Shown: piece by piece, positions 1-5,867 of the stretch
Numbering within the stretch: position 1 is the stretch's first letter
How the letters are laid out: every line of letters begins with the position of its first letter
Origin: Bacillota bacterium
GTDB lineage: Bacteria; Bacillota; Clostridia; Lachnospirales; Lachnospiraceae
Assembly (NCBI GenBank): GCA_023419655.1
Contig: JAEZXP010000013.1
Location: forward strand, 1-5,888
Direction: 5' to 3'
Length of the DNA: 5,888 nt
The notes under the pieces: generated by a model
What the model saw: the letters and a program-made list of their open reading frames with translations, nothing else
Database searches by the model: none
Told to the model about the DNA's origin: nothing
Program-made: the position numbers and the translations under genes

Positions 1-410
1 TTCCCGGGAAGATTGGATGTTCCCATCGCAGATCTTGCATGCACTCCCCTGTCTCCGAGAACCTTTACCATTAAATCGGAGAAGCCATCGGCCACTTTTT
101 CCTGCTCATAAAATTCCGGGTCAGAGCTTACCAGTGCAAAAGCCTTTACAATATAATCTACTCTATCTAAATTGCCCAGATATTCATCCATGGCACTTAG
201 TAATATTTCTCCGCAAATGCGGGCAGCCTTATATCCATCCTCTACACTGAGGTCAGCTCCCAGCCTCCCTACATAGAACGGCTCGCCGGTTACTTCATCT
301 TCAGGCCCATGTCCGCCGATAAACAGAAGGTCTTTCCAGCGTCTGAGCACGACGTTCCCCCGGCGTTTTGCAACATGATTTAGAATCTTTTTTTCAATAT
401 CAACCATCAT
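1..410 (-). CDS. RidA/YjgF-family protein, second paralogue (partial, C-terminus beyond window)
   Basis: The frame is open from an ATG at 410 to the window edge, giving 136 residues with no stop. It is the 3'-most gene seen in the operon. It has the YjgF/RidA fold signatures DLLFIGGHGP (28-37), YVGRLGADLS (46-55), GYKAARICG (59-67) and HARSAMG (124-130), where R126 aligns with the carboxylate-binding Arg105 of E. coli RidA. The C-terminal strand with the conserved Glu lies outside the window. By hand alignment it is about 55% identical to the gene just upstream, so the two are tandem duplicates. It has Gly (G32) where its partner has Ser in the FVSG motif. The RBS AGGAG overlaps the stop of the upstream gene. 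It lies 3 bases from the first ATG and 6 from a second ATG at 407, which may be the true start. The family hydrolyses imine/enamine intermediates in the cytoplasm; the substrate here is unknown. Confidence 0.9.
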   Translation of the reverse strand, partial: MMVDIEKKILNHVAKRRGNVVLRRWKDLLFIGGHGPEDEVTGEPFYVGRLGADLSVEDGYKAARICGEILLSAMDEYLGNLDRVDYIVKAFALVSSDPEFYEQEKVADGFSDLMVKVLGDRGVHARSAMGTSNLPG

Positions 411-413
411 TAT

Positions 414-420
414 CTCCTTA
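414..420 (-). promoter_or_regulatory. RBS overlapping the preceding stop codon (TAAGGAG)
   Basis: On the minus strand the TAA stop of the first RidA gene (420-418) runs directly into the Shine-Dalgarno sequence of the second (AGGAG, 418-414). A ribosome ending the first gene therefore sits on the start site of the second, which implies translational coupling. The spacing slightly favours the ATG at 407 over the one at 410. Confidence 0.75.
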
Positions 421-885
421 CTTCCTTATCTGGAAAATAGCTTCCACTTCAACAGGAATGTTTCCGGGAAGACAGCAAGTACCCATGGCGGAACGGGCAT
501 GTAATCCACGGTCTCCTAATACCTCCACCATAAGGTCCGAAAATCCGTGCATAACCGCAGGCTGGTCAAAAAAATCGGGACTGCTGGCCACAAGACCCAA
601 TACCTTCATAATACCGGATATTCTGTCAAGGTCACCGACATAATCCCTGACGGTAGCAAGCATATTAATGCCGCAAAGACGGGCCGCCTGGTATCCTTCC
701 CCGATTGTAAGGTCGGAACCTAATTTACCGGTATATGCCGGTGTTTTGTCTATATTATTGGGTCCGGTTCCCGAAACAAAAAGCAGGTCCTCGTATTGTC
801 TGACCGCTGCCATTCCCTGACCGCGGCGGTCTTTTTTTTGCAGTACGATTCCTAATTCCTCTAACTTTTTATCCGTCTGGCTCAT
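418..885 (-). CDS. RidA/YjgF-family protein, first paralogue (155 aa)
   Basis: This is a complete protein of the longer (about 150 aa) YjgF/YER057c/UK114-like subfamily; classical RidA has about 128 residues. Motifs seen are DLLFVSGTGP (33-42), YTGKLGSDL (51-59), GYQAARLCG (64-72), HARSAMG (129-135) and IPVEVEAIF (143-151). Aligned to E. coli RidA, R131 matches Arg105 (substrate carboxylate) and E146 matches Glu120 (proposed to activate water). The Cys107 position is Ala (A133), as expected for this branch. RidA proteins form trimers and hydrolyse 2-imino/enamine acids to keto acids plus ammonia in the cytoplasm. Members of this longer subfamily are poorly characterised, so the exact reaction is unknown. 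Start: ATG at 885 with AAAGGAG at 899-893, 7 bases upstream. The gene follows the second permease by 57 bases with no terminator-like hairpin, and its stop merges with the RBS of the next paralogue. Confidence 0.93.
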   Translation of the reverse strand: MSQTDKKLEELGIVLQKKDRRGQGMAAVRQYEDLLFVSGTGPNNIDKTPAYTGKLGSDLTIGEGYQAARLCGINMLATVRDYVGDLDRISGIMKVLGLVASSPDFFDQPAVMHGFSDLMVEVLGDRGLHARSAMGTCCLPGNIPVEVEAIFQIRK

Positions 886-942
886 AATATCTCTCCTTTA
901 CATTCTTTTATATGTGAATTGTTTCAAAGATTATTTTCTAAA

Positions 943-1782
943 TCAACCCTTAACCGCTCCCATTGTCATACCGCTAATCAGGTATTTCTGAAAGTAAATA
1001 AACAGAATAACTACCGGTATTGACACGATAACGGAGGCAGCCATCAGGGGACCCCACATGATGTTACGAACACCGACCATCATGGTAATGGCTACAGGCA
1101 TCGTTCTTAATGCCGTAGAATGAACCAGTGTCATTGACATCATCAGCTCCTGCCATGATAGGATGAATGCAAATAATCCCATGGCTACGATTGATGGAGC
1201 TGCAAGAGGTATGACAATCCGAAATATCGTTGAAAATGGTCCGCAGCCGTCAATCGCCGCTGCTTCTTCCAGCTCAACGGGGAGCCCGTCAAAATACGAT
1301 CTTAACATCATGGTACAAAAAGGCAGTGCAAAGGTACAATATGCGATGACTAATCCTAATCGGGTATCAAACAGTCCTAACTTAACAAATGTTATATAAA
1401 TCGTAATAATAATTAAAGGCAAAGGAAACATCTGTGTCAAGATTAAGGAACTCGAAATGACATTTTTACCTCTAAACTTGAACCTTGAAATACCGTAAGC
1501 CATGAAGGTTGCAAAAAGTAATGCAACCAGAGTGGTTGACACGGATACTATAACGCTGTTCTTAAAATAAGTGAAAAAATTATATTCTTTTAGTAATGAG
1601 ATATAATTCGCAAACGTTAAATCCTTTGGCAGAAATGTCGGGTCTGCCGAAAACATTTCTACACTGTCCTTTAATGAGGTTGTCAGCATCCATAGAAAGG
1701 GGAAATTAAGAAGCGCGGTGATTGCCGTGATAGCAATATAGATAAAACTCTTATTGATGATGATTTTTCTTTTCTTAGTCAA
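943..1782 (-). CDS. ABC transporter permease, MalG/UgpE type (CUT1, second permease)
   Basis: This 279-residue integral membrane protein matches the usual length for this class. About six hydrophobic segments are visible, near residues 12-33, 76-97, 108-132, 142-160, 190-211 and 245-265. The cytoplasmic EAA loop that docks the ATPase is clear at 172-193 (EEAAAIDGC ... RIVIPLA). The C-terminus, FQKYLISGMTMGAVKG, is the classic ending of MalG-like permeases. It should pair with the MalF-like permease just upstream to form the import channel. Start: TTG at 1782, chosen because AAAGGAGG (1800-1793) lies 10 bases upstream and the next in-frame ATG (residue 32) falls inside the first membrane helix. 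The RBS is inside the last codons of the upstream permease and the gap between the genes is 5 bases, so translation is probably coupled. The family usually imports sugars or oligomers; the neighbours suggest an acyl-amino compound instead. Confidence 0.95.
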   Translation of the reverse strand: MTKKRKIIINKSFIYIAITAITALLNFPFLWMLTTSLKDSVEMFSADPTFLPKDLTFANYISLLKEYNFFTYFKNSVIVSVSTTLVALLFATFMAYGISRFKFRGKNVISSSLILTQMFPLPLIIITIYITFVKLGLFDTRLGLVIAYCTFALPFCTMMLRSYFDGLPVELEEAAAIDGCGPFSTIFRIVIPLAAPSIVAMGLFAFILSWQELMMSMTLVHSTALRTMPVAITMMVGVRNIMWGPLMAASVIVSIPVVILFIYFQKYLISGMTMGAVKG

Positions 1783-1787
1783 GGTTC

Positions 1788-2684
1788 TTAATCCTCCTTT
1801 TTATTATAATGGATATACAATATTGCCGGGATGCAGACAATCATCAAACTGATGACACCGATTGCAGCAGCTTTATTCATCTTGAAGAAGCTAAACGAAG
1901 TCAGGTATGTATATACCGGAGCAATCATGGAGCTGTTTGCCGGTCCGCCCTTTGTCATGATGAAGATTAAATCAAACTGGTTATATGTCCAGATTGTTTC
2001 CAAAAGGATTGTCGTAATACTAATTTTTTTAATTCCCGGTAATGTGATATATCTAAATTCATGGAACATCGAACCGCCGTCAATCTTTACCGCTTCATAT
2101 AACCCATTATCCACTTGCTGAAGCGTTGCCAATAATACAATTGCAACAAAAGGAACCGCTTTCCAGGCAGAAGTAACCATCACCGCCCACAAAGCTGTCG
2201 ACTGCGCTCCAAGCCAGTCTATATTTTCTGTAATAAAGCCTAATTTCATTAATATCTGGTTTATAATACCATTCTGGCTGTCATACATCCATTTCCACGT
2301 CATCGCTGCTGAAATGCCGGGTACAACCCAGGGAATCAAGATTAAGCTTCTATATATCCCTCTGCCCTTAAAATTCTTATTCAGCAATAAGGCGATTGCA
2401 AGACCAATCAGATATTGTGCGGCTACCACAACCACGGTATACAGAATGGAATTCATAATGGACAGTTTAAATATTTTATCTCCAAGCAGCTCTTTATAAT
2501 ACCGTAATCCGGCAAATGATTCAAAATGCATGCTGGCGGCTTTTTGTGTAAAAAAACTTGAAACAACACCCCTTACCAGCGGATAAATCATGATAAGGCT
2601 TACTAATAATAATCCCGGTGCTATGAGTATATATGCGTATTTACTTTTACTCGGCAGGGCATTTTTCTTCCTTTTGGGTTTCAT
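1788..2684 (-). CDS. ABC transporter permease, MalF/UgpA type (CUT1, first permease)
   Basis: This 298-residue membrane protein has a basic N-terminus (MKPKRKK) followed by about six hydrophobic segments, near 17-37, 80-101, 113-130, 165-186, 222-245 and 272-292. The EAA loop for ATPase contact is at 197-216 (EAVKIDGG ... YITLP). FDLIFIMTKGGP (237-248) is the typical motif after that loop in sugar-type permeases. It forms a heterodimer with the MalG-like protein. Start: an in-frame TTG at 2735 would extend the protein into the end of the deacylase gene. I prefer ATG at 2684, which has AAGGAG 8 bases upstream and leaves 22 bases after the deacylase stop. The hydrophilic extra 17 residues of the longer version look like read-through of the RBS region. 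There is no gene for the ATPase nearby, consistent with a shared MsmX-type subunit. The substrate is not determinable from sequence. Confidence 0.95.
   Translation of the reverse strand: MKPKRKKNALPSKSKYAYILIAPGLLLVSLIMIYPLVRGVVSSFFTQKAASMHFESFAGLRYYKELLGDKIFKLSIMNSILYTVVVVAAQYLIGLAIALLLNKNFKGRGIYRSLILIPWVVPGISAAMTWKWMYDSQNGIINQILMKLGFITENIDWLGAQSTALWAVMVTSAWKAVPFVAIVLLATLQQVDNGLYEAVKIDGGSMFHEFRYITLPGIKKISITTILLETIWTYNQFDLIFIMTKGGPANSSMIAPVYTYLTSFSFFKMNKAAAIGVISLMIVCIPAILYIHYNKKED
1793..1800 (-). promoter_or_regulatory. RBS for the TTG-started second permease, inside the end of the first permease
   Basis: AAAGGAGG on the minus strand is a near-perfect Shine-Dalgarno sequence. It lies within the last codons of the MalF-like gene (which ends Lys-Lys-Glu-Asp, stop TAA at 1790-1788) and 10 bases before TTG at 1782. 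No ATG lies in frame at a suitable distance, so this site supports the TTG start. Confidence 0.7.
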
Positions 2685-2692
2685 TACTCCAT

Positions 2693-2698
2693 CTCCTT
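2693..2698 (-). promoter_or_regulatory. RBS that sets the start of the first permease
   Basis: AAGGAG on the minus strand sits 8 bases before ATG at 2684, in the 22-base gap after the deacylase stop. It argues for the 298-residue product over a longer one beginning at TTG 2735, which has no comparable site. Confidence 0.75.
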
Positions 2699-2706
2699 GT
2701 TTTATG

Positions 2707-4278
2707 TTATAGTACCCTTCCGGCATATTCTTCAATAAGCCTTCCCTGTTGAAGAGCTAAATGACCATTTACAAATACATAATGGATTCCGTCAGCAGTC
2801 CGCCTCGGATTTTCGATGGTTGCATTATCCGTCACTGTATTTGAATCGAATAATAATAAATCTGCATAATAACCTGGCTGCAACCGGCCTCTGTTTTTCA
2901 GCTTAAATCTTTTGCAGGGTAATTGTGTCATTCGCTGAATCAGAGTTTCCAAAGGGAAGCTTTCCTCCCTTGCAATACGCAGCAGCTTGGCAAATGCCCC
3001 CCATCCTCTTGGATGCGGATAATCTCCGACATGAATGGCATCCGACCCAACCATATAATAAGGCCTTGATAAAAGCTGTATTACATCCTGGTGAAACATT
3101 TTCTCCTGCTCCTTTGACAATCCCGGGTCAACATCATGGAAGCTTAATGCCATGTTTTCACTATAAAGCAGTTCTGCAATCATAACTCCCTTGCTTACGC
3201 CATGCTCCTTTGCAAGCTCACTGAATATCCTGCCCATATATTCTTTATTATTCCCACAGTAAGATATCATACCGTCAAAACCTGCAAATTCCATATCGAT
3301 ATATTCTGCTATTTTCTTTCTGGAAGCAGGGTCCCTCAGCCTGTCCATGATTGCATCAAAGCCTCCGTCATTCGCCCATGGCGGTATGAACATAGGGGCA
3401 TACGATGCTCCGTATGGGTAAGGATATAGCTCAAGGGTAATATCCAAACCTTCCATAACGGCCCTGTCAATTTTATCCATGATTTTATCTGTATGACCGA
3501 TGGTACTTCCGCCTGTACGGTAATGTGAAAAATGCAGCTTTACACCGGAACGTCTTGCTATTTCCAGAGCCTCTTCCACATTATCGAATCGTTCTCCCTG
3601 AAAAACCGTCCTTAAATGGGTTACATACACGCCGTCAAATTCCTTTACAGTTTTACAGATTTCAATCAGTTCATCCGTATTGCTGAAAGCTCCGGGAAAA
3701 TAGCTTAATCCCGTGGAAAATCCCTTGGCTCCCTGCATCATTGCCTCTGCTGCCAGTTGCTGCGCTTTCCTTATTTCATCCGTTCTTAATAAACGGTTTT
3801 GAAATCCGGCGGTTTCCAGTCTTAGTGAACTATGAGGTACCAGCCAGGCTACATTAACACTGGTTTTATCCTTAAACCGGTCAAGATATTCTTCCGTTGT
3901 ATTAAAATCCAGGGGCACATTATCAAACATTCCGTTTAAGCCTTTTAAGTAGCGTGCATAATCCTTTAGATTTTCAGTGGAAAGAGGGGCATAGGATAAG
4001 CCATCCTGTCCGATAATCTCCGTAGTAACTCCTTGCGTAATGCTGCTTGGCTGCATTTTGTTATGCAGCAAATACATATCGGAATGGGTATGGGTATCGA
4101 TAAAACCCGGAGAAGCGCACAGTCCTCTGCCTGATATCTTATGATGGGCAGGAATATCCCTATCCGGGTCATCATAAACTCCTGAAATCCTGTCACCGGT
4201 TATCGTCAGGCTCCCTAAAAAGCCGGGTTTTCCCGTTCCATCATATATTTGTACTTGATTAATAATATAATCTACCAT
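2707..4278 (-). CDS. N-acyl-D-amino-acid deacylase-like amidohydrolase (D-aminoacylase family)
   Basis: This 523-residue cytoplasmic metal-dependent hydrolase belongs to the amidohydrolase superfamily (COG3653, D-aminoacylase/N-acyl-D-Glu deacylase). The family cleaves N-acyl-D-amino acids to a D-amino acid and a carboxylate. Visible features are an N-terminal beta-sandwich strand set, the metal motif GFIDTHTHSD (58-67; H63, H65), IGQDGLSYAP (89-98), GAKGFSTGLSYFPGAF (183-198), THLR (H221), SHYR (H252), GSDAIHVGDYPHPRGWGAF (411-429; D413) and the closing RGRLQPGYYADLLLFD (463-478). In the family's GNCGxS motif the Cys is a zinc ligand; here that position is Asp (D92). The other ligands are intact, so activity is likely but metal use or specificity may differ. 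Start: ATG at 4278 with AGGAG 7 bases upstream, preferred over an in-frame TTG at 4305 that lies before the RBS. It lies between the binding-protein gene and the permeases, so its substrate is probably the imported molecule. D-aminoacylase, dipeptidase or N-acyl-amino-sugar activity cannot be separated by eye. Confidence 0.88.
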   Translation of the reverse strand: MVDYIINQVQIYDGTGKPGFLGSLTITGDRISGVYDDPDRDIPAHHKISGRGLCASPGFIDTHTHSDMYLLHNKMQPSSITQGVTTEIIGQDGLSYAPLSTENLKDYARYLKGLNGMFDNVPLDFNTTEEYLDRFKDKTSVNVAWLVPHSSLRLETAGFQNRLLRTDEIRKAQQLAAEAMMQGAKGFSTGLSYFPGAFSNTDELIEICKTVKEFDGVYVTHLRTVFQGERFDNVEEALEIARRSGVKLHFSHYRTGGSTIGHTDKIMDKIDRAVMEGLDITLELYPYPYGASYAPMFIPPWANDGGFDAIMDRLRDPASRKKIAEYIDMEFAGFDGMISYCGNNKEYMGRIFSELAKEHGVSKGVMIAELLYSENMALSFHDVDPGLSKEQEKMFHQDVIQLLSRPYYMVGSDAIHVGDYPHPRGWGAFAKLLRIAREESFPLETLIQRMTQLPCKRFKLKNRGRLQPGYYADLLLFDSNTVTDNATIENPRRTADGIHYVFVNGHLALQQGRLIEEYAGRVL

Positions 4279-4285
4279 CCTATAT

Positions 4286-4290
4286 CTCCT
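4286..4290 (-). promoter_or_regulatory. RBS of the deacylase gene, possibly masked by upstream RNA
   Basis: AGGAG on the minus strand lies 7 bases before ATG at 4278 and fixes that start. It begins 4 bases after the foot of the large hairpin at 4294-4378. It is complementary over 5 bases to CTCCT (4332-4328) in the hairpin interior, so it could be occluded by a pseudoknot-like pairing (inference). Confidence 0.7.
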
Positions 4291-4293
4291 ATT

Positions 4294-4378
4294 GGGCTGC
4301 TGCAAAATATCTGAAACTGCGGGGGAAAGGAGGATGCTTTTCGCATATCAGTTATACCGTATATTTTTACAACAGCCC
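4294..4378 (-). repeat. 85-base imperfect inverted repeat / mRNA stem-loop between binding-protein and deacylase genes
   Basis: In the operon transcript, bases 4378-4361 (GGGCTGTTGTAAAAATAT) pair with 4310-4294 (ATATTTTGCAGCAGCCC): 17 pairs, two of them G-U, with one bulged A. The two arm differences are tolerated as G-U only in RNA from this strand. Inside, AACTG (4353-4349) can pair with CAGTT (4319-4315), and ATGC (4346-4343) with GCAT (4337-4334) around a GAAAA loop, leaving a pyrimidine tract CCTCCTTTCCCCC (4333-4321) exposed. No T-run follows the stem, so it is not a normal intrinsic terminator. Plausible roles are protecting the binding-protein mRNA from 3' decay, lowering downstream expression, or being a small non-autonomous mobile repeat with terminal inverted repeats. 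The roles are inferred; the fold is seen by hand only. Confidence 0.7.
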
Positions 4379-4400
4379 CAAGCCTATACAAATGTATTAT

Positions 4401-5720
4401 CTACTCTAACGATTCAAATGCTTCCGCCATTTGTTTGCAGAAATCTTCCGGAGTAATATCCCCGGCAACCATCGCCTGGACCCCAGGGTTAAAATGCATG
4501 GAGCGGAATTCTTCATATTTGCTGTATGCAGGGCGGTTTCTGCCATATTCAGCATCCGCTATAAACGGAGCCAGCATCTCATCCTGAGCATATTCTGAAT
4601 TGACAAAATCCTTGGTAAAACTGAACACACCACTGGTGATACAATAATCATCATAGTAACCTTTATCATAGAAGAACTGCAGGAACTTACCGGCTGCTTC
4701 CTTATTCTGACTTGCCTCTGTAATATGTACCGTGTTCGGATAGCTTAATACGGCATTTCCTCCGGGGCCTGCCCAGCCTCTTGCTGTTGCCCACTTTCCA
4801 TCCATTTCTGACATACCCTTAAGGTTTGCTATATTCCACATACCGGTTACCATCATCGCAGTATCTCCTGCGGTAAAGGAATTCAGAACGGACTCAGTAT
4901 CCATCCCTGTTATTTCTTTCGGCATATAGCCTTCCTGTACCAGCTTTACATAAAATTCTGCCGCAGCTAAGCTTTCGGGTGTATCCATTTTGCTGACCCA
5001 TTTACCGTTCTCATCCCGTTCACATACTTCGCCGCCAGCCTGCCATAGGAAAGGAAGATAATAGTCATCCACTTCAAAGCCGCTGCAGGATACTGTAAAC
5101 AGATATTTATCAATTGCTTTCATTTTCTTTCCGGCTTCTAATAATTCATCCCAGGTCTCCGGAACCTTGTCAATTCCTGCCTGGTCAAAAAGGTCCTTGC
5201 GGTATACAAGACCCCATGTACAGCCATCCCAGGGAAGACCATAGATTGTTCCGTCTGCATCCTTCATGATGTCAAAGCCTGCAGGAATGAACTTATCAAT
5301 TAAATCCTGTGGCACATAATCTGCAATCGGGGCAAAGGTTCCCATTTCAAGGAATTCCACACACCAGGTACCGCCAAGCATTGTCATATCCGGAGCAGTT
5401 CCTGCCATTACCGAATTGTAAAACTGTGAATGCCCGTTGCCCCAGTCAATATAAATAGGTTCTACCTTAATGTTGGGATTGGCATCTTCAAATGCTGCGA
5501 TTGCATCGTTGATAACCTTATCCTGTGCCGGAACGGTACCGCCGATATACTGGAATTTCAATTTAATCTGTTCATCGGAGCCGGACTTCTTATCCGTGTC
5601 CTCTGTCTTGTTCCCGTTTCCCTTGTTTTCATCTTGGTCTTTCTTTTTTGAGGAAGAACACCCTGCAAATAAAGCCATAACCAGGGTACATACCATAATT
5701 AAAGATAATATTTTTTTCAT
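4401..5720 (-). CDS. ABC transporter extracellular solute-binding lipoprotein (CUT1, MalE-like)
   Basis: This 439-residue substrate receptor is anchored outside the membrane. The N-terminus MKKILSLIMVCTLVMALFAGC is a lipoprotein signal with lipobox LFAGC, lipidated Cys at 21. A Ser/Lys/Asp/Glu-rich linker (22-50) lifts the domain from the membrane. The bilobed binding fold of family-1 solute-binding proteins follows: the start strand IKLKFQYIG (52-60), AFEDANPNIKVEPIY (76-90), AGTAPDMTMLG (106-116), DGTIYGLPWDG (156-166), SFTAGDTAMMVTGMWNI (281-297) and a C-terminal NPGVQAMVAGDITPED (411-426). Start: ATG at 5720 fits the signal peptide. The frame stays open 38 codons upstream to ATG 5834, but that would bury the signal sequence. 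The RBS is weak (AAGGGATGG, 5737-5729). It comes first in the operon, and the hairpin after it may keep its level above that of the permeases. The ligand is unknown; the neighbours point to an acylated amino compound. Confidence 0.95.
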   Translation of the reverse strand: MKKILSLIMVCTLVMALFAGCSSSKKKDQDENKGNGNKTEDTDKKSGSDEQIKLKFQYIGGTVPAQDKVINDAIAAFEDANPNIKVEPIYIDWGNGHSQFYNSVMAGTAPDMTMLGGTWCVEFLEMGTFAPIADYVPQDLIDKFIPAGFDIMKDADGTIYGLPWDGCTWGLVYRKDLFDQAGIDKVPETWDELLEAGKKMKAIDKYLFTVSCSGFEVDDYYLPFLWQAGGEVCERDENGKWVSKMDTPESLAAAEFYVKLVQEGYMPKEITGMDTESVLNSFTAGDTAMMVTGMWNIANLKGMSEMDGKWATARGWAGPGGNAVLSYPNTVHITEASQNKEAAGKFLQFFYDKGYYDDYCITSGVFSFTKDFVNSEYAQDEMLAPFIADAEYGRNRPAYSKYEEFRSMHFNPGVQAMVAGDITPEDFCKQMAEAFESLE

Positions 5721-5744
5721 AATAACAACCATCCCTTCTTCATA

Positions 5745-5768
5745 ACCTGCAAACTTTGGGCCGCAGGT
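5745..5768. repeat. Short inverted repeat ACCTGC ... GCAGGT in the leader
   Basis: The six-base arms at 5745-5750 and 5763-5768 flank a 12-base spacer, 25 bases before the lipoprotein start. Two small self-complementary blocks, CAAACTTTG and CAAATTTG, lie in and beside it. It could be part of an mRNA leader structure or of a dispersed repeat; there is no T-run to make it a terminator. Confidence 0.4.
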
Positions 5769-5779
5769 ACAAATTTGCC

Positions 5780-5803
5780 GTGTGAAAGATTTATCTTTCA
5801 CAC
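5780..5803. promoter_or_regulatory. Perfect 24-base palindrome, candidate operator
   Basis: Arms GTGTGAAAGAT and ATCTTTCACAC flank a TT centre (11+2+11), with its nearer edge 59 bases upstream of the lipoprotein start. The outer box TCTTTCACACTA recurs exactly at 5856-5867. Two-fold symmetry plus a repeated half-site suits a dimeric repressor or activator. The arms resemble a CRP half-site (TGTGA/TCACA), but the spacing is 12 rather than 6. The usual catabolite-response (cre) core with central CG is absent. It could equally form an mRNA hairpin or belong to a repeated element. The regulator is unknown. Confidence 0.45.
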
Positions 5804-5815
5804 TAACCTTCATCT

Positions 5816-5827
5816 CCGCTTCAGCGG
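5816..5827. repeat. Small hairpin CCGCT-TC-AGCGG in the leader
   Basis: A GC-rich palindrome with 5-base arms around TC lies between the two copies of the TCTTTCACACTA box. With the palindromes on either side it makes the leader unusually rich in dyad symmetry. No function can be assigned. Confidence 0.35.
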
Positions 5828-5855
5828 CATACATAATATTGAGCTAAAAGTACGC

Positions 5856-5867
5856 TCTTTCACACTA
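5856..5867. repeat. Second copy of the 12-base box TCTTTCACACTA
   Basis: This is an exact direct repeat of 5794-5805, 62 bases apart, and corresponds to one arm of the palindrome plus its flank. It overlaps a weak minus-strand -35-like GTGAAA (5863-5858), which precedes TATTAT (5838-5833) by 19 bases. If that is a promoter, a protein bound here would sit on its -35 region. The promoter match is poor, so this remains a suggestion. Confidence 0.4.

Noticed and set aside
886..942. Terminator or promoter between the second permease and the first RidA gene
   Set aside because: The 57-base AT-rich gap has only trivial 4-base complementarities and no convincing -35/-10 pair, so I treat it as within the operon.
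368..2499. Several plus-strand open frames of 60 to 96 codons (for example 368-643, 1163-1399, 1831-2121)
   Set aside because: They are antisense to clearly conserved RidA and permease genes, have no good ribosome binding sites and encode no recognisable motif.
4294..4378. Hairpin as an intrinsic terminator after the binding-protein gene
   Set aside because: No T-run follows the stem on the minus strand; the next bases lead straight into the deacylase RBS.
4334..4456. Plus-strand 40-codon frame starting ATG at 4334 right behind AAAGGAGG
   Set aside because: There is no spacing between the Shine-Dalgarno-like sequence and the ATG, and most of the frame lies inside the hairpin or antisense to the lipoprotein gene. 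The purine tract is better explained as the complement of the pyrimidine tract in the mRNA.
5430..5745. Plus-strand hydrophobic open frames opposite the lipoprotein N-terminus
   Set aside because: The hydrophobic, Phe/Leu-rich look is the mirror image of Lys/Glu/Asp-rich linker codons and signal peptide codons on the real strand.
5780..5803. Palindrome as a CRP or CcpA (cre) binding site
   Set aside because: The TGTGA and TCACA arms are 12 bases apart rather than 6, and the cre central CG is missing.
5833..5863. Minus-strand promoter with TATTAT (5838-5833) and GTGAAA (5863-5858)
   Set aside because: The -35 match is 4 of 6 and the spacer is 19 bases, too weak to call; the true promoter may lie beyond the right edge.
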